DNA of 51,716 bases from Candidatus Gastranaerophilales bacterium (GTDB taxonomy: Bacteria; Cyanobacteriota; Vampirovibrionia; Gastranaerophilales; Gastranaerophilaceae): positions 1 to 51,716 of the forward strand of contig CALVDX010000015.1 in NCBI GenBank assembly GCA_944326425.1, given 5' to 3'. Every line of letters begins with the position of its first letter. Within the stretch, counting starts at the first letter, position 1. Shown here in pieces: positions 18,801 through 27,129 of this stretch. The notes beneath the pieces are model-generated. The model saw only the letters and a program-made list of their open reading frames with translations, had not been told where the DNA came from and ran no database searches. A program made the position numbers and the translations under genes.

Positions 18801-21800
18801 CTCAAAAAACCGGCAGTTTGGTGCAAACATCAGGGGTTACAAATATTTTGCAGGACTTTACACTTAATAATGCAGCAGATAGTATTACAGGCGGCAGACT
18901 CTCAATTGCGGACGGAGCAGATTTAACTATTGCAAATGGTGAAATTACATCAGATGCCGCAGTAGAGATGGCGGCTGATAGTGAATTAAGTGTCACCGGC
19001 GGAAGTGTGGTACTAAATAGAGATAATGATACCTGGAGCGGCTTAGTTACCCAGAATGGCGGAAGTTTAACCGTTTCCGGTTATGATAATACAAACCGAA
19101 ACGGGGGAATTCAATCTTCAAACGGAAGTTTGAATATTCAGGACGGTTATTTAACAATTGCCGGCGGCTCATCTGTTGGTAATAATACGGCTTTAGATAT
19201 AAATTCGGGCACAACGCTTGATATAACCGGCGGTACGGTTAGCATGAACGGTAATGATACGTGGAATGGCGATGTTGCTTTATCAAACGGCAGTTTAACT
19301 CTGTCCGGAGTAGATAAAACAACCGGCAGCGGGTCTAGCTTTACACAAACAGGCGGAAGTCTTGAATTAAATGACAGCAGTCTTGCTTTAAATGATGCTA
19401 ATTCAGGAATTTCTAACGGTGATGTTGGTTTGATCGGGTCTGATTTGACCGTAAATAATGGTAATGTTACAAATAGTGATATTACAATGGAGAATTCATC
19501 CGGATTAACTATTTCAAACGGAACATCTAACAGTGCAAATATTTCTACTGACGATACTTCTAATGATATTTCAATTTCAGGAAACGGAACAGAACTTGAT
19601 ATTACGGGCGGCACAATTTCACAGAGTGCAAATGTAAACCTCGGGGCAGGTACGACTGTAAATATTATCGGAGATGGAGCAAACGTCACCTTAGATGGCT
19701 TAACGGATGTTTGGGACGGGAAATTAACGATAAGCAGCGGGAACTTAACGTTGAATGATATGGAGAAATCCGGGAGCGGGATATTCCAACAAACCGGTGG
19801 AACAACAACGATACTTGGAACGAGCTTTGATATGAATAATAGCGAGGACTATGTACAATCAGGCACGTTGATAGTGGGAGACGGAATAAATGAAGCATTG
19901 TTAACGGTATCAGAAGGAAAGATATATGATGATGCAACGCTTGTAATACGTGATAAAGGTGAAGTAAATATAATAAATAATGGAACAGGCGGCGAAAGCG
20001 GAAGCGGAAGCGGGGGATTAGACTGGGCCGGACATGTACAGGTAGACGGCGGTAGATTAACAATAGATGATACGGAAAAGACGGGAACGTTAACGCAGAC
20101 TGGCGGAGAAATAATAGTAAGCGGTGACTTTGACTTAAATAACACCGGAGACCGTATAAGCGGCGGGAGTATGACAGTAGACGGGAATTTAGGAGTAAGT
20201 TCCGGTGTAATAGAAGCAGGAAACAGCCTGAATATAACGGAGTCGGGTGAAATTACAATAAACGGCGGGAGTGTGACCGTAAACGGCGGAGATATCTGGA
20301 ACGGCTTGGTAGAAGTTACAGATGGTGACTTGATTGTTGATACAGGCGCTAATAAAAACGGTATTTTAACTCAAACCGGCGGTAGTACTGTTATTATGGA
20401 TGATTTTGATTTGAATCACTCATCAGATTTAATTTCCGGCGGTGAATTGGAAATTCAGAACGGGACATTAACAATATCTCAGGGAACAGTTACCGCTGAT
20501 ACCGATGTAAATATTAATAACAATGGCGGAATTGATTTGACAGGCGGAAATCTTTCCTTGAATGCGGATGATATTTGGAATGGTGATGTTAGTGTTACCG
20601 GCGGTAATCTCGTAATTTCCGAAATTAATGACAAAACCGGAACACTTACCCAAACAGCAGGTGATATAACTATTACAGGAGATTTTAATTTAAATAATGC
20701 AAATGACTTAATTTCCGGCGGCAATATTACTATCAGTAATAATTCTGATTTAACGGTGTCTGGCGGAAATATAACATCAGATGCAAATATAGATATTAAT
20801 ACGGGATCCGGTTTGACTGTTGCCGGCGGGACGGTTCAAATAGATGCGGGAGATATCTGGAACGGGGATGTTGCTTTGTCAGATGGAAATTTGGTATTGT
20901 CTGCTGATAAAGAAACATCATCAGGTTCTGGTTTTGCGCAGAACGGCGGAACGCTCGATTTAAATTCAAGTTTGACATTAAATGAAGGAAGTTCAATAAC
21001 AGGAGATAGTATTGTTAATGTCACAGGCGGAAATCTTGTGTTTAACAACAATACACAAAATCAGGGGAATATAACTGCAGATGCAGGTTCAACAATTGGT
21101 ATAAATTCAGGTTCATCACTTAACTTGACCGGCGGAACTATTGCGGATACTTCTATTATTGATTTCTCCGGTGATTTATCTATATCGGGGTCTGAAACAA
21201 TTGTAAATATAGGTGCTGATGATAATTGGGCAGGAAATTTAACACTAGCAGGCGGAAATTTAAATCTTGCGGTTGATAAAACTACTTCAGCAAATTCTGC
21301 ATATAATCAAACCGGCGGGAATCTTAACATAACCGGCAGCGGGTTAACATTAAACAGCGGTTCTTCTATTACAGGCGGAAATGTTGACCTTGATAATTCG
21401 TCGCTTACAGCTTCAGGTGACAGCAGTATTTCTTCTGCAAATGTAAATCTTGGGAATTCCTCGTCGCTGGTTTTAGATAATGGTAAAAATAATACAATCT
21501 CTATATCTGCGGATACAACGGCCAATACAATAGATATTAATGAAGGCAGCGGTTTAACTCTTGTCGGCGGTGAGATTATATCAGAAACCGAACTGGGTAT
21601 TTACGGGGATTTAAACATAAATAACGATGCGATTGTTACCGTTGACGGTTTGGATAGCTGGGAAGGCAAGATATCTCTGAACAACGGGACTTTGATTCTC
21701 GATAATGTTACTGATGCGGGGGATTTTGAGGCGCAATCCGGAACATTGAAAATTCTTGGCTCTGAAACAACACTCGGGGATAACCTGGCTGTAAATAAAG

Positions 21801-23908
21801 GTGTAACGACTATAGTTGATGAGTCCTCTACATTAAATATATCCGGCGGAAATGTAACTTTTGACGCTAATACCGGTTCTTCTGACGATTGGTCCGGCGA
21901 TATTACAATGAGTTCAGGAAATTTCGTATTAACTGATAATTTTGTTCATCGTACGGAAAACGGCAGTTCTTATATTCAAACCGGCGGTACGCTGCAAATA
22001 AATAACGGCGGCGGGCTTACTTTAAATGATGAATTGAGTTCTATAACCGGAAATTCCTTTGTAGAATTGGGTAATAGCGGAACATTAACTATAGCAAACG
22101 GACTTGATAATAGTGCGGAGTTAAAAACTAACGGTAATTCAATATTTAATCTTTCTGACGGTTCTGTATTCACAACTACCGGTGAGTCAAATGTAGCGGC
22201 ATCAACTACTGTTAATCTTGCTTCCGGTACAGAGTTTAATATAGCTTCCGGCAATGTTACATTAAATAATATAGGAACAGAGTCACCTTCCGATCAATGG
22301 GGCGGAAAAGTTAATCTTTCTGATACAGGTAAATTAGTTATTGCAGATTCACAGATTACTGCAGGCAGCGGCGGCAATCTTGCCGCTGATAAATTGGAAG
22401 TCTCCGGCGGGACGCTATCCCTTGCAAATACGGTACTTACTTTGTATGAGGATACAAATGATATTTTAAAATCAGGAACGGTTGAAATTGATAATCGTTC
22501 AAGAGTAAATTTAGGCTCTGCATGGGGAAATGAAAATATTAACCTCAAATCGGCAGGTTTGATAAGCTCAATCAATAATGCTGCTGAAGTAAATTCATTA
22601 GGCGGGTTTATTGTTGATAATGTTAACGGCAGGGCTGATTTTACAATTGATATTTATGAAGATGCTATTAACGGAACTTATACCGCTGATACTTTTGATT
22701 TTTCATCAATAGCTTCTGTTGACGGTTCTCAGGATGCTATAATTAATATTTCAGATTTTAACCTTGTTCAAAGTAATCCGGATGCTACAGTGCCTTCTCA
22801 GACAGTTGATTTAGGGCATATTTTTGATGCTGATGAAATTGCTGATAATGTTAAATTTACAACAACAGCTGATGAAGTGGTTACACCTGTTAATACTTAT
22901 AGATTATCTGCTTCTGATGCAAATGACGGGACTTATTTCCTTAATGTTGCAGGGTATAATAAACAATCTTTCCGCGGTCAGGTTGTTTCTGTTTCGCAAA
23001 TGATGAATCAGCTGGTTGTAAATGATATTTTATTTGACAGATTAACACTTACCCCGCAGACACTTGCAAAAACAGCAATAGCAAATCGTACGGCTATTGA
23101 AGATACAAAAACTTTGCCCGGATATGAATATACCAGACGTGATTCCGGTATATGGGTAAAAACTTATGGTAACTTTGAAACCCTTAGAATGAAAGAGGAT
23201 TTAGATGTAGAAAATAGTGCTTATGGTTCTCTTGTAGGGGTTGACATGGGTACATTTGATATTGGCAAGGGCTGGAGCTGGATACCTACAGTTTATATGG
23301 GATATATCGGAGGCCACCAATCATTTGAAGGTGTAAGTGCCTATGAGAATGGCGGACAGGTTGGTGCTATGGGTACATTCTTTAATAAAGACTGGATTGC
23401 TTCAATCTTAGGATACGCAAGTTTGTATAATGTGGATATGAGTGTTCGCGGAAATACGGATCAGGATATTAATTATTATGCGGGTACCGCAGTCAAGGCG
23501 GCCTATAATTGGCGTATAAAAGATCATTTAATTATTCAGCCTTCAGCAACTGTGTCCTATAATTTCTTTGGCGGGCATAGCTGGCAGTCAAATTACGGAC
23601 AAATAGGTATGACTACAGGTACTCTTAATGGTTTGAATGTTGCGCCGGGGGTTAATTTTATATGGCAGCAGGAATCCTGGAATTTATTTGCAACAGTTGC
23701 TTATGTATATAACTGTATAGGCGGTGTAAATGGTACTGCAGGCGGTGTGTCGCTGCCTGAAATGTGGATGGACAGAGGATATCTGCAATACGGATTTGGT
23801 GTAAGTAAGGAGCTTACAGACAGATTGTCTTTATTCGGGCAGGTTATTATACGAAATGTCGGCAGAACGGGTATCGGTTTCCAGGGTGAACTTGAATACA
23901 GATTTTAA
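12815..23908 (+). CDS. Giant autotransporter-type adhesin, C-terminal part with outer-membrane barrel
   Basis: Continues the solenoid in the -1 frame for about 3,440 residues and ends in an autotransporter barrel. About thirty W-turn units are visible (DTWNG, DIWNG, DVWDG, DNWSG variants). The last about 253 residues, from GIWVKTYGNFETL near 23146, have the alternating aromatic strands of a type V secretion beta-domain. They finish in FQGELEYRF, whose terminal Phe fits the BAM insertion signal. The given start is a nominal TTG; the frame is open back to the junction at 12752, and no signal peptide is present, so this part is not a functional gene alone. It contains the duplicated blocks at 16648 and 19681. 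Surface adhesion or self-association is the usual role of such proteins; the ligand is unknown. Confidence 0.88.
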   Translation: MQASSGNVDIHSGILNFTINTAYISEDVELTLDEGGKIFISNTSGVTINNGGAEGTNDTWNGDIELTGGTLNISGYEKTTSDTSTYTQSGGTLNLSDGTNLTLNEGSQITGSSTTINFASSGDTSSLTLANGAENSAILSTSGRGDSFSLSDNSEFTHVRGTIEEADTVNIGAGSTFNLAGTASSRLSTLYLNEDDNYSGNIDLSSGYGRLYLNGVTKAETGTLVQSSSNAVTTITGDNFVFNNAGDNVSGGTLNIGTSSDNASVGVSAGTIDAGAGININDGSTLNISGGSVTVNAGDTWAGDINQTSGTLIYDGLTSNGGLNSTGGDFNLVGNAILKLGETSNISSATNVSIGANAEIDIIDGTSLSLDAQDEWLGLVHNTNGILNADSVNKAEGSSYIQEGADSVLNVTGTGFNLSGESDEISEGRLNVGDENGTLSDFTISNGTVADAVTVNVFENAALIIDGGELTLSDTDTVNGTLELRDGLLTLEDWILNAGYVQTGGLLDMYGSELHISDAGSSVSGAVHLNDNSLLDLSAASDSELEIQTDGTANSINIGAGNVTVNNQTSIDNNASVNISNGAGFNIASGTVNLNSGDTWAGEINNSANLNIDNLSKTGIFTQTDSGAVTNITGSGFDLGAVGDEVSAGQLNVGNVSQSGELAISIGTVGENTAVNLADGSSINISGGSLTLNDNDIWDGDIGASAGTLNILSPIEREGSLTLNGATANIYSSFVIDGNDSLTSGILNAYGDLALENNAEIASDVALTISRNTTVDIDNTSTLTVGRDDYWYGSINNNGTLNLSSDKITDAGSAYVQSEGVLNISDAANLTLTEGSSITNNGTVNLSEASGITFNNQNANSAVINTTDSTANSIAVSEGSSLSLENGTNINADAGVNFSGDVSIAGGNLVLNTGDILAGNLTNTGASVVFDGLTKSGVYTQNDEDALLSILSDLTLGSTDSITAGGLNIDGANLTLDGLSITDNIDVTIDSDGLLTISSGSSAYLSSDDTINGSIDNSGSLTVKDITLGNSYSHNNAELIMDNSRFNAQTGVVDGGSITLNNNSVLNISNGVSNSFGVNTDSTNNRLGIANNSTVTLESGNILEDTILNLSEGSKLTIGDASVSINDKGVSADIWEGTIELNSANSTLELVDFTSHVGELIAEQGNLRLSGNTVISLTDGSIAEAVALDIGTDAALYLSGASLNLDSADNWGGTIIMNNASSSLTLQDMVTDDASNLVAESGNLTLTNSTLNLTGTSQISSDVNVNIESGSTVNITGGNVTLDGLTDVWDGKLTISNGNLTLNDMEKSESGVFQQTGGTTTILGTSFDMNNSEDYVQSGTLIVGDGLNEALLTVSEGKIYDDATLVIRDKGEVNIINNGTGGESGSGSGGLDWAGHVQVDGGRLTIDDTEKTGTLTQTGGEIIVSGDFDLNNTGDRISGGSMTVDGNLGVSSGVIEAGNSLNITESGEITINGGSVTVNGGDIWNGLVSLTDGILNVDGLSGQFGYSQSGGVLSLSNSSDFTIDGGSVITGGEINIDNSSLTSSLGSEINNASVNLTNSSDLTISNGAQNSIGFSSDSSSNTVTLTDSSSLTLNSGTLREETVLDIQSGTSLDIANNSSVILDSNSGTADNWNGEITLVNDDSTLILKDYTKEGTSQLNAERGNFVLDGTTLLTLTDGTIAQEVKLSINEDARLNLSGASLTLDNADTWLGTIGMDNAGSTLTLEGMEIDDNANLIASEGNLVLDNTVLTIGGSSNISNDVNLNIDENSVVNFTGGSLNINDGDTWNGQVNNLGGALTIDKNTTNKTGSLVQNSNSAATTVLGSSFDLNNALDSISAGRLTVGNGVDNALLTVSQGSIGADTVLDITMNSDISITGGNVTLNDNDIYLGDVTVSNGNLTLDGTNKTGSLVQNGGSITIASDFTLNNISDSLTGGSLSIAQDAGLTIENGSIGSGSAISMGQNSEINVTGGELTLNDNDIWSSEINVDGGTLNIYDPQKTGSLVQTSGVTNILQDFTLNNAADSITGGRLSIADGADLTIANGEITSDAAVEMAADSELSVTGGSVVLNRDNDTWSGLVTQNGGSLTVSGYDNTNRNGGIQSSNGSLNIQDGYLTIAGGSSVGNNTALDINSGTTLDITGGTVSMNGNDTWNGDVALSNGSLTLSGVDKTTGSGSSFTQTGGSLELNDSSLALNDANSGISNGDVGLIGSDLTVNNGNVTNSDITMENSSGLTISNGTSNSANISTDDTSNDISISGNGTELDITGGTISQSANVNLGAGTTVNIIGDGANVTLDGLTDVWDGKLTISSGNLTLNDMEKSGSGIFQQTGGTTTILGTSFDMNNSEDYVQSGTLIVGDGINEALLTVSEGKIYDDATLVIRDKGEVNIINNGTGGESGSGSGGLDWAGHVQVDGGRLTIDDTEKTGTLTQTGGEIIVSGDFDLNNTGDRISGGSMTVDGNLGVSSGVIEAGNSLNITESGEITINGGSVTVNGGDIWNGLVEVTDGDLIVDTGANKNGILTQTGGSTVIMDDFDLNHSSDLISGGELEIQNGTLTISQGTVTADTDVNINNNGGIDLTGGNLSLNADDIWNGDVSVTGGNLVISEINDKTGTLTQTAGDITITGDFNLNNANDLISGGNITISNNSDLTVSGGNITSDANIDINTGSGLTVAGGTVQIDAGDIWNGDVALSDGNLVLSADKETSSGSGFAQNGGTLDLNSSLTLNEGSSITGDSIVNVTGGNLVFNNNTQNQGNITADAGSTIGINSGSSLNLTGGTIADTSIIDFSGDLSISGSETIVNIGADDNWAGNLTLAGGNLNLAVDKTTSANSAYNQTGGNLNITGSGLTLNSGSSITGGNVDLDNSSLTASGDSSISSANVNLGNSSSLVLDNGKNNTISISADTTANTIDINEGSGLTLVGGEIISETELGIYGDLNINNDAIVTVDGLDSWEGKISLNNGTLILDNVTDAGDFEAQSGTLKILGSETTLGDNLAVNKGVTTIVDESSTLNISGGNVTFDANTGSSDDWSGDITMSSGNFVLTDNFVHRTENGSSYIQTGGTLQINNGGGLTLNDELSSITGNSFVELGNSGTLTIANGLDNSAELKTNGNSIFNLSDGSVFTTTGESNVAASTTVNLASGTEFNIASGNVTLNNIGTESPSDQWGGKVNLSDTGKLVIADSQITAGSGGNLAADKLEVSGGTLSLANTVLTLYEDTNDILKSGTVEIDNRSRVNLGSAWGNENINLKSAGLISSINNAAEVNSLGGFIVDNVNGRADFTIDIYEDAINGTYTADTFDFSSIASVDGSQDAIINISDFNLVQSNPDATVPSQTVDLGHIFDADEIADNVKFTTTADEVVTPVNTYRLSASDANDGTYFLNVAGYNKQSFRGQVVSVSQMMNQLVVNDILFDRLTLTPQTLAKTAIANRTAIEDTKTLPGYEYTRRDSGIWVKTYGNFETLRMKEDLDVENSAYGSLVGVDMGTFDIGKGWSWIPTVYMGYIGGHQSFEGVSAYENGGQVGAMGTFFNKDWIASILGYASLYNVDMSVRGNTDQDINYYAGTAVKAAYNWRIKDHLIIQPSATVSYNFFGGHSWQSNYGQIGMTTGTLNGLNVAPGVNFIWQQESWNLFATVAYVYNCIGGVNGTAGGVSLPEMWMDRGYLQYGFGVSKELTDRLSLFGQVIIRNVGRTGIGFQGELEYRF
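16648..17277 (+). repeat. Internal direct repeat, copy 1 (codon-shifted)
   Basis: Near-identical to 19681-20310 at a fixed offset of 3,033 nt (1,011 codons). By eye, about 16862-17173 is identical between copies, with scattered third-base differences at both ends. It encodes the segment from TLDGLTDVWDGKLT through a Gly/Ser linker (GESGSGSGGLDW) to GDIWNGLV. Within it Val is nearly always GTA, Ile ATA and Ser AGC, unlike the flanking GTT/ATT/TCT. Confidence 0.95.
19681..20310 (+). repeat. Internal direct repeat, copy 2 (codon-shifted)
   Basis: Second copy of the 16648-17277 block, in the same frame. After the repeat the two copies diverge abruptly (VSLTDGILN versus VEVTDGDLI), which marks the right edge of homogenisation or duplication. 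Less similar homologous repeat units lie before both copies. Confidence 0.95.
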
Positions 23909-23938
23909 TTAATGCTGTTGCGTTGGCTATCTTTATAC

Positions 23939-23960
23939 TATAATATTGATTGATATTATA
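23939..23960 (+). promoter_or_regulatory. murC operon promoter overlapping a perfect inverted repeat
   Basis: TATAATAT and ATATTATA form an 8-bp inverted repeat with a 6-nt spacer just before the murC ribosome-binding site (GAGG, 23961-23964). The left arm contains a consensus -10 TATAAT; TTGCGT at 23918-23923 is a possible -35 with a short 15-nt spacer. It could be a repressor operator or an mRNA hairpin. It also argues against the TTG at 23946 as the murC start. Confidence 0.45.
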
Positions 23961-23969
23961 GAGGTAAAT

Positions 23970-25331
23970 GTGGATAAGAATTATCATTTTATAGCAGTTG
24001 GCGGTATAGGGATGAGCGGACTTGCAAAGTATCTGCTTGAGTCCGGCTGCAAGGTTTCAGGGTCTGATATTTGTGATAGTAAATATATAACAAAGCTTAT
24101 TGATATGGGAGCAGATATTCATATCGGTCATCGTGAAGAAAATTTGCCGCCTGATTCTATTGTTGTGGTAAGTTCTGCAATAAAGGAAAACAATCCGGAA
24201 CTTGTTAAAGCAAAACGTGAAGGGATGGTTATTCTGCATCGTTCTGATTTGCTTGAACAACTGTCGCATGTAAAAGGTAAATTTATTGGTTTTTCTGGAA
24301 CCCACGGCAAAACTACTACAAGCGGGTTGGCTGCTTATGTACTGGAAAAAGCCGGGTTACATCCGTCTTATGTCGTGGGGGGTATCGTTCCTGAACAGGC
24401 TACAAATGCTCACCATGAAGCTGAGGACTTTTTTGTTGCCGAGCTTGATGAAAGTGATGGTACAATTGTTAAATATTCACCTGATATTTTGGTTATAAAT
24501 AATCTGGAGGCAGACCACCTTGACTATTACAAAGAGGGGTTAAATTCTCTTGTTGCGACTTTTAATTCTTACCTTAAAAAACTTAAAAATACAATTGTGG
24601 TAGCAAATGCCGACGATGCGGGTGTGAACAGTTTGGAGTTTATTAATTCTGTCGCAACTTTCGGATTAAATAACAATGCTGATTTCATGGCAAAAAATAT
24701 TAAGTTTTACGATACACATTCTGCTTTTGATGTTTATCATAACGGTGAATTTATGTATTCCGTAAAGCTTAGTGTTCCCGGAGTGCATAATATTTATAAT
24801 GCGCTTTCTGTAATAACCGCACTTACTGCTGCAGAGGTTGATGTTAAATCTCTTATTCCATATTTTGAAGAGTTTTCAGGTATGGGCAGGCGCTTGCAGA
24901 AAGTATGTGAAATTAACGGTGTAACGGTTTATGATGATTACGCTCACCATCCTACAGAAATAAAAGCTGCACTGAGCGCGCTCAGAACTGCAAATCCTGA
25001 TAAAAATATTGTTGCTGTTTTTCAGCCGCACCGTTATACCAGATTGAAAGCTTTTTGGAAAGAATTTAAACAGTCTTTTCCTTCTGCATCAAGAATTGTA
25101 GTGACAGATGTTTATGCTGCCTCTGAAGATGTAATTGACGGGATAAATTCATCGGAGTTTGTAAAAGGGTTTGATAATGCGGAAAATTACCCGGGTACAA
25201 TCGCTGATGTTGCTAAAAAGCTGCTTCCGACATTAAAACCGGGTGATATAGTTGTCGGGCTAGGGGCAGGTACTATTACTAATTTAGGTAAAGAACTTTT
25301 GAATGCAAGCGGGGAGATAGCATGGAGGTAA
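23970..25331 (+). CDS. murC: UDP-N-acetylmuramate--L-alanine ligase
   Basis: ATP-dependent addition of L-alanine to UDP-MurNAc, the first amino-acid step of the peptidoglycan stem, in the cytoplasm. With the GTG start chosen here the protein is 453 residues. GAGG stands five bases upstream of that GTG, whereas the in-frame TTG 24 nt earlier falls inside an inverted repeat. The N-terminal UDP-binding domain has FIAVGGIGMSGLA. The ATP site has SGTHGKTTTSG. The central domain shows ELDESDGTI and NLEADHLDYY, and the C-terminal domain VYDDYAHHPTEIKAAL and FQPHRYTR, all typical of MurC. First gene of a tightly overlapped operon with murB, ddl and ftsQ. Confidence 0.97.
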   Translation: MDKNYHFIAVGGIGMSGLAKYLLESGCKVSGSDICDSKYITKLIDMGADIHIGHREENLPPDSIVVVSSAIKENNPELVKAKREGMVILHRSDLLEQLSHVKGKFIGFSGTHGKTTTSGLAAYVLEKAGLHPSYVVGGIVPEQATNAHHEAEDFFVAELDESDGTIVKYSPDILVINNLEADHLDYYKEGLNSLVATFNSYLKKLKNTIVVANADDAGVNSLEFINSVATFGLNNNADFMAKNIKFYDTHSAFDVYHNGEFMYSVKLSVPGVHNIYNALSVITALTAAEVDVKSLIPYFEEFSGMGRRLQKVCEINGVTVYDDYAHHPTEIKAALSALRTANPDKNIVAVFQPHRYTRLKAFWKEFKQSFPSASRIVVTDVYAASEDVIDGINSSEFVKGFDNAENYPGTIADVAKKLLPTLKPGDIVVGLGAGTITNLGKELLNASGEIAWR

Positions 25332-26230
25332 AAGAGGATTTTGAACTTAGCAGGGTTACAACTCTAAGAATCGGCGGGCCTTGTGAGAAAATATTTTTTC
25401 CGGAAACGGCTGACGAATTTATTGAACTTCTGAATGGCAATCCTGATTTGTTTGTCATTGGTTCGGGGTCAAATCTTCTTATATCCTCAAAGGGGCTAAA
25501 GGGCGGGGTTGTATGTACAAAGCAGCTTAAAAAGGTTTCCCTGGACGGAAATAGGATAATCGCAGAATGTGGTGTTCCGGGGCCGTTTCTCTCGCAGTTT
25601 GCTGCAAAGGAAAATTTAAGCGGATTTGAGTTTTTTATTGCATTTCCAGGCAGTATCGGCGGAAATGTTTATATGAATGCTTCCGCGCATAATCAGTTTA
25701 CTTCTGATTGCTTTGTTTCTGCGCGTTGTTATGACAGAGAGACAAAATCTATAGTTATTTTGAATAAACAGGATATGAATTTTGCGTATAAGCAGTCAGT
25801 ATTACAAACCGGCCGATATGTTTTGATTGATGCTGTATTTGAATTGGAAAAAGCGGCACCTGATAAAATAGAAGAACTGATGTCGCGAAATCTTACCGGA
25901 AGAAAGCAGACACAGCCTTCTATGGCTTATCCTAATGCAGGATGTGCTTTTAAAAATCCGCCAAATGATAGTGCCGGAAGGCTGCTTGATAAGGCCGGCA
26001 TGAAAGGATACGATGACGGAAACGTAAAAGTGTGGGATACTCATGCCAATTTTATAATTAACAAAGGTAATGCAACCAGTACTGATGTTCTTGAATTAAT
26101 GCTGAAAATGTATAATAAAGTTAAAGAAAACTATAATATAGAACTTGCGCCGGAAGTGATTTATGCCGGAGAAATGACTAAAAGAGAGGAAGAAATATGC
26201 AGAGTGCTTTATCAAAAAAATCAAAAATAG
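25322..26230 (+). CDS. murB: UDP-N-acetylenolpyruvoylglucosamine reductase
   Basis: FAD/NADPH enzyme that reduces enolpyruvyl-UDP-GlcNAc to UDP-MurNAc, directly upstream of the MurC reaction. At 302 residues it is a type II MurB. FAD-binding stretches are VIGSGSNLLIS and AFPGSIGGNVYMNA. The loop that normally reads GS-x-FKNP with the proton-donating serine is NAGCAFKNP here, giving Cys at that position; Ser or Cys can serve in the family. It overlaps murC by 10 nt and ddl by 34 nt, so all three are translationally coupled. Confidence 0.96.
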   Translation: MEVKEDFELSRVTTLRIGGPCEKIFFPETADEFIELLNGNPDLFVIGSGSNLLISSKGLKGGVVCTKQLKKVSLDGNRIIAECGVPGPFLSQFAAKENLSGFEFFIAFPGSIGGNVYMNASAHNQFTSDCFVSARCYDRETKSIVILNKQDMNFAYKQSVLQTGRYVLIDAVFELEKAAPDKIEELMSRNLTGRKQTQPSMAYPNAGCAFKNPPNDSAGRLLDKAGMKGYDDGNVKVWDTHANFIINKGNATSTDVLELMLKMYNKVKENYNIELAPEVIYAGEMTKREEEICRVLYQKNQK

Positions 26231-27129
26231 CTGTTTTATGCGGCGGGATGTCTACAGAGCGGGAAGTATCTTTGCGTTCGGGAAAAAATTGTTATGAAGC
26301 TTTAAAACGCCTTGGATACGAGCATGCACAGCTTGTTGTTGTTGATAGTAATATTGCACAGATATTAAAAGGTTATGACTTTGCTTACAATGCGCTTCAT
26401 GGAAAATATGGCGAGGATGGCTGTATTCAGGGGCTGCTGGAGATTATGAAAATACCTTATACAGGCTGCGGAGTAATGTCAAGTGCTCTTTGTATGAATA
26501 AAGAGTTTACTAAGCGTATGCTTAAGAATTTTGATATTCCGCTTATTAAATCCGTATTTATTAAAAAGGATGATGATGCTCAAGCTTCCGTGTCAAACCT
26601 TGACTATCCTTTGATGGTAAAACCTGTATGTGAAGGTTCAAGTTTTGGTATGAATAAAGTTAATAATCCGTCAGAACTTGTTGCTGCTGTTGAGGATGCA
26701 AGAAAGTATAATCCGGATATTCTTATAGAGGAGTATAAAGAAGGTATAAGTGCGACGGTTGGTGTACTTGAAAAAGATGGTGAAATCTTTGCAACAGAAA
26801 TTTTAGAATTCAGGCCAAAAAATGAGTGGTATGATTATGAAGCAAAATATACCGAAGGGATGACAGAATTTATTCTTCCCGCGCAAATCAGTCCTGAACT
26901 GACAAAGCAGGTTAAAGAAATCACAATAAAAGCTTTTAAGGCTTGTGCCTGCAGCGGGGTTGCAAGGGTAGACTTTTTAATATCAGATGGTGTACCATAC
27001 GTATTAGAGGTCAATACAAGCCCCGGCATGACTGATACCAGTGATTTGCCGGCACAGGCGGCAGCGGGTGGAATAGGCTTTGACGAACTTGTGGAACTCA
27101 TTTTGAAAAGTGCAGGTCTTGATAAATAA
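26197..27129 (+). CDS. ddl: D-alanine--D-alanine ligase
   Basis: ATP-grasp enzyme joining two D-alanines for the peptidoglycan stem terminus. The 310 residues begin with VLCGGMSTEREVSLRSG. They continue with the substrate loop NALHGKYGEDGCIQGLLE, the ATP-grasp region VKPVCEGSSFGMNKV, and the C-terminal metal/phosphate residues LEVNTSPGMTDTSDLP. The start has AGAGGAAG seven to eight bases upstream and lies inside the end of murB. Nothing in the sequence by eye suggests D-lactate specificity, but that was not tested. Confidence 0.96.
   Translation: MQSALSKKSKIAVLCGGMSTEREVSLRSGKNCYEALKRLGYEHAQLVVVDSNIAQILKGYDFAYNALHGKYGEDGCIQGLLEIMKIPYTGCGVMSSALCMNKEFTKRMLKNFDIPLIKSVFIKKDDDAQASVSNLDYPLMVKPVCEGSSFGMNKVNNPSELVAAVEDARKYNPDILIEEYKEGISATVGVLEKDGEIFATEILEFRPKNEWYDYEAKYTEGMTEFILPAQISPELTKQVKEITIKAFKACACSGVARVDFLISDGVPYVLEVNTSPGMTDTSDLPAQAAAGGIGFDELVELILKSAGLDK

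Noticed and set aside
8972-22575. Many minus-strand open frames of 60-260 codons across the adhesin
   Set aside because: They are shadows: composition mirrors the repeat code (long Pro/Ser/Leu runs), they recur at both copies of the duplicated block, and none has a ribosome site or recognisable domain.
8538-23908. CRISPR array or tandem DNA satellite
   Set aside because: The repeats are protein-level units of about 100-150 residues with coding constraint, not short identical direct repeats with unique spacers.
23946-23969. TTG at 23946 as the murC start
   Set aside because: It falls inside the inverted repeat and has no ribosome-binding site, whereas GTG 23970 follows GAGG at normal spacing and matches family length.
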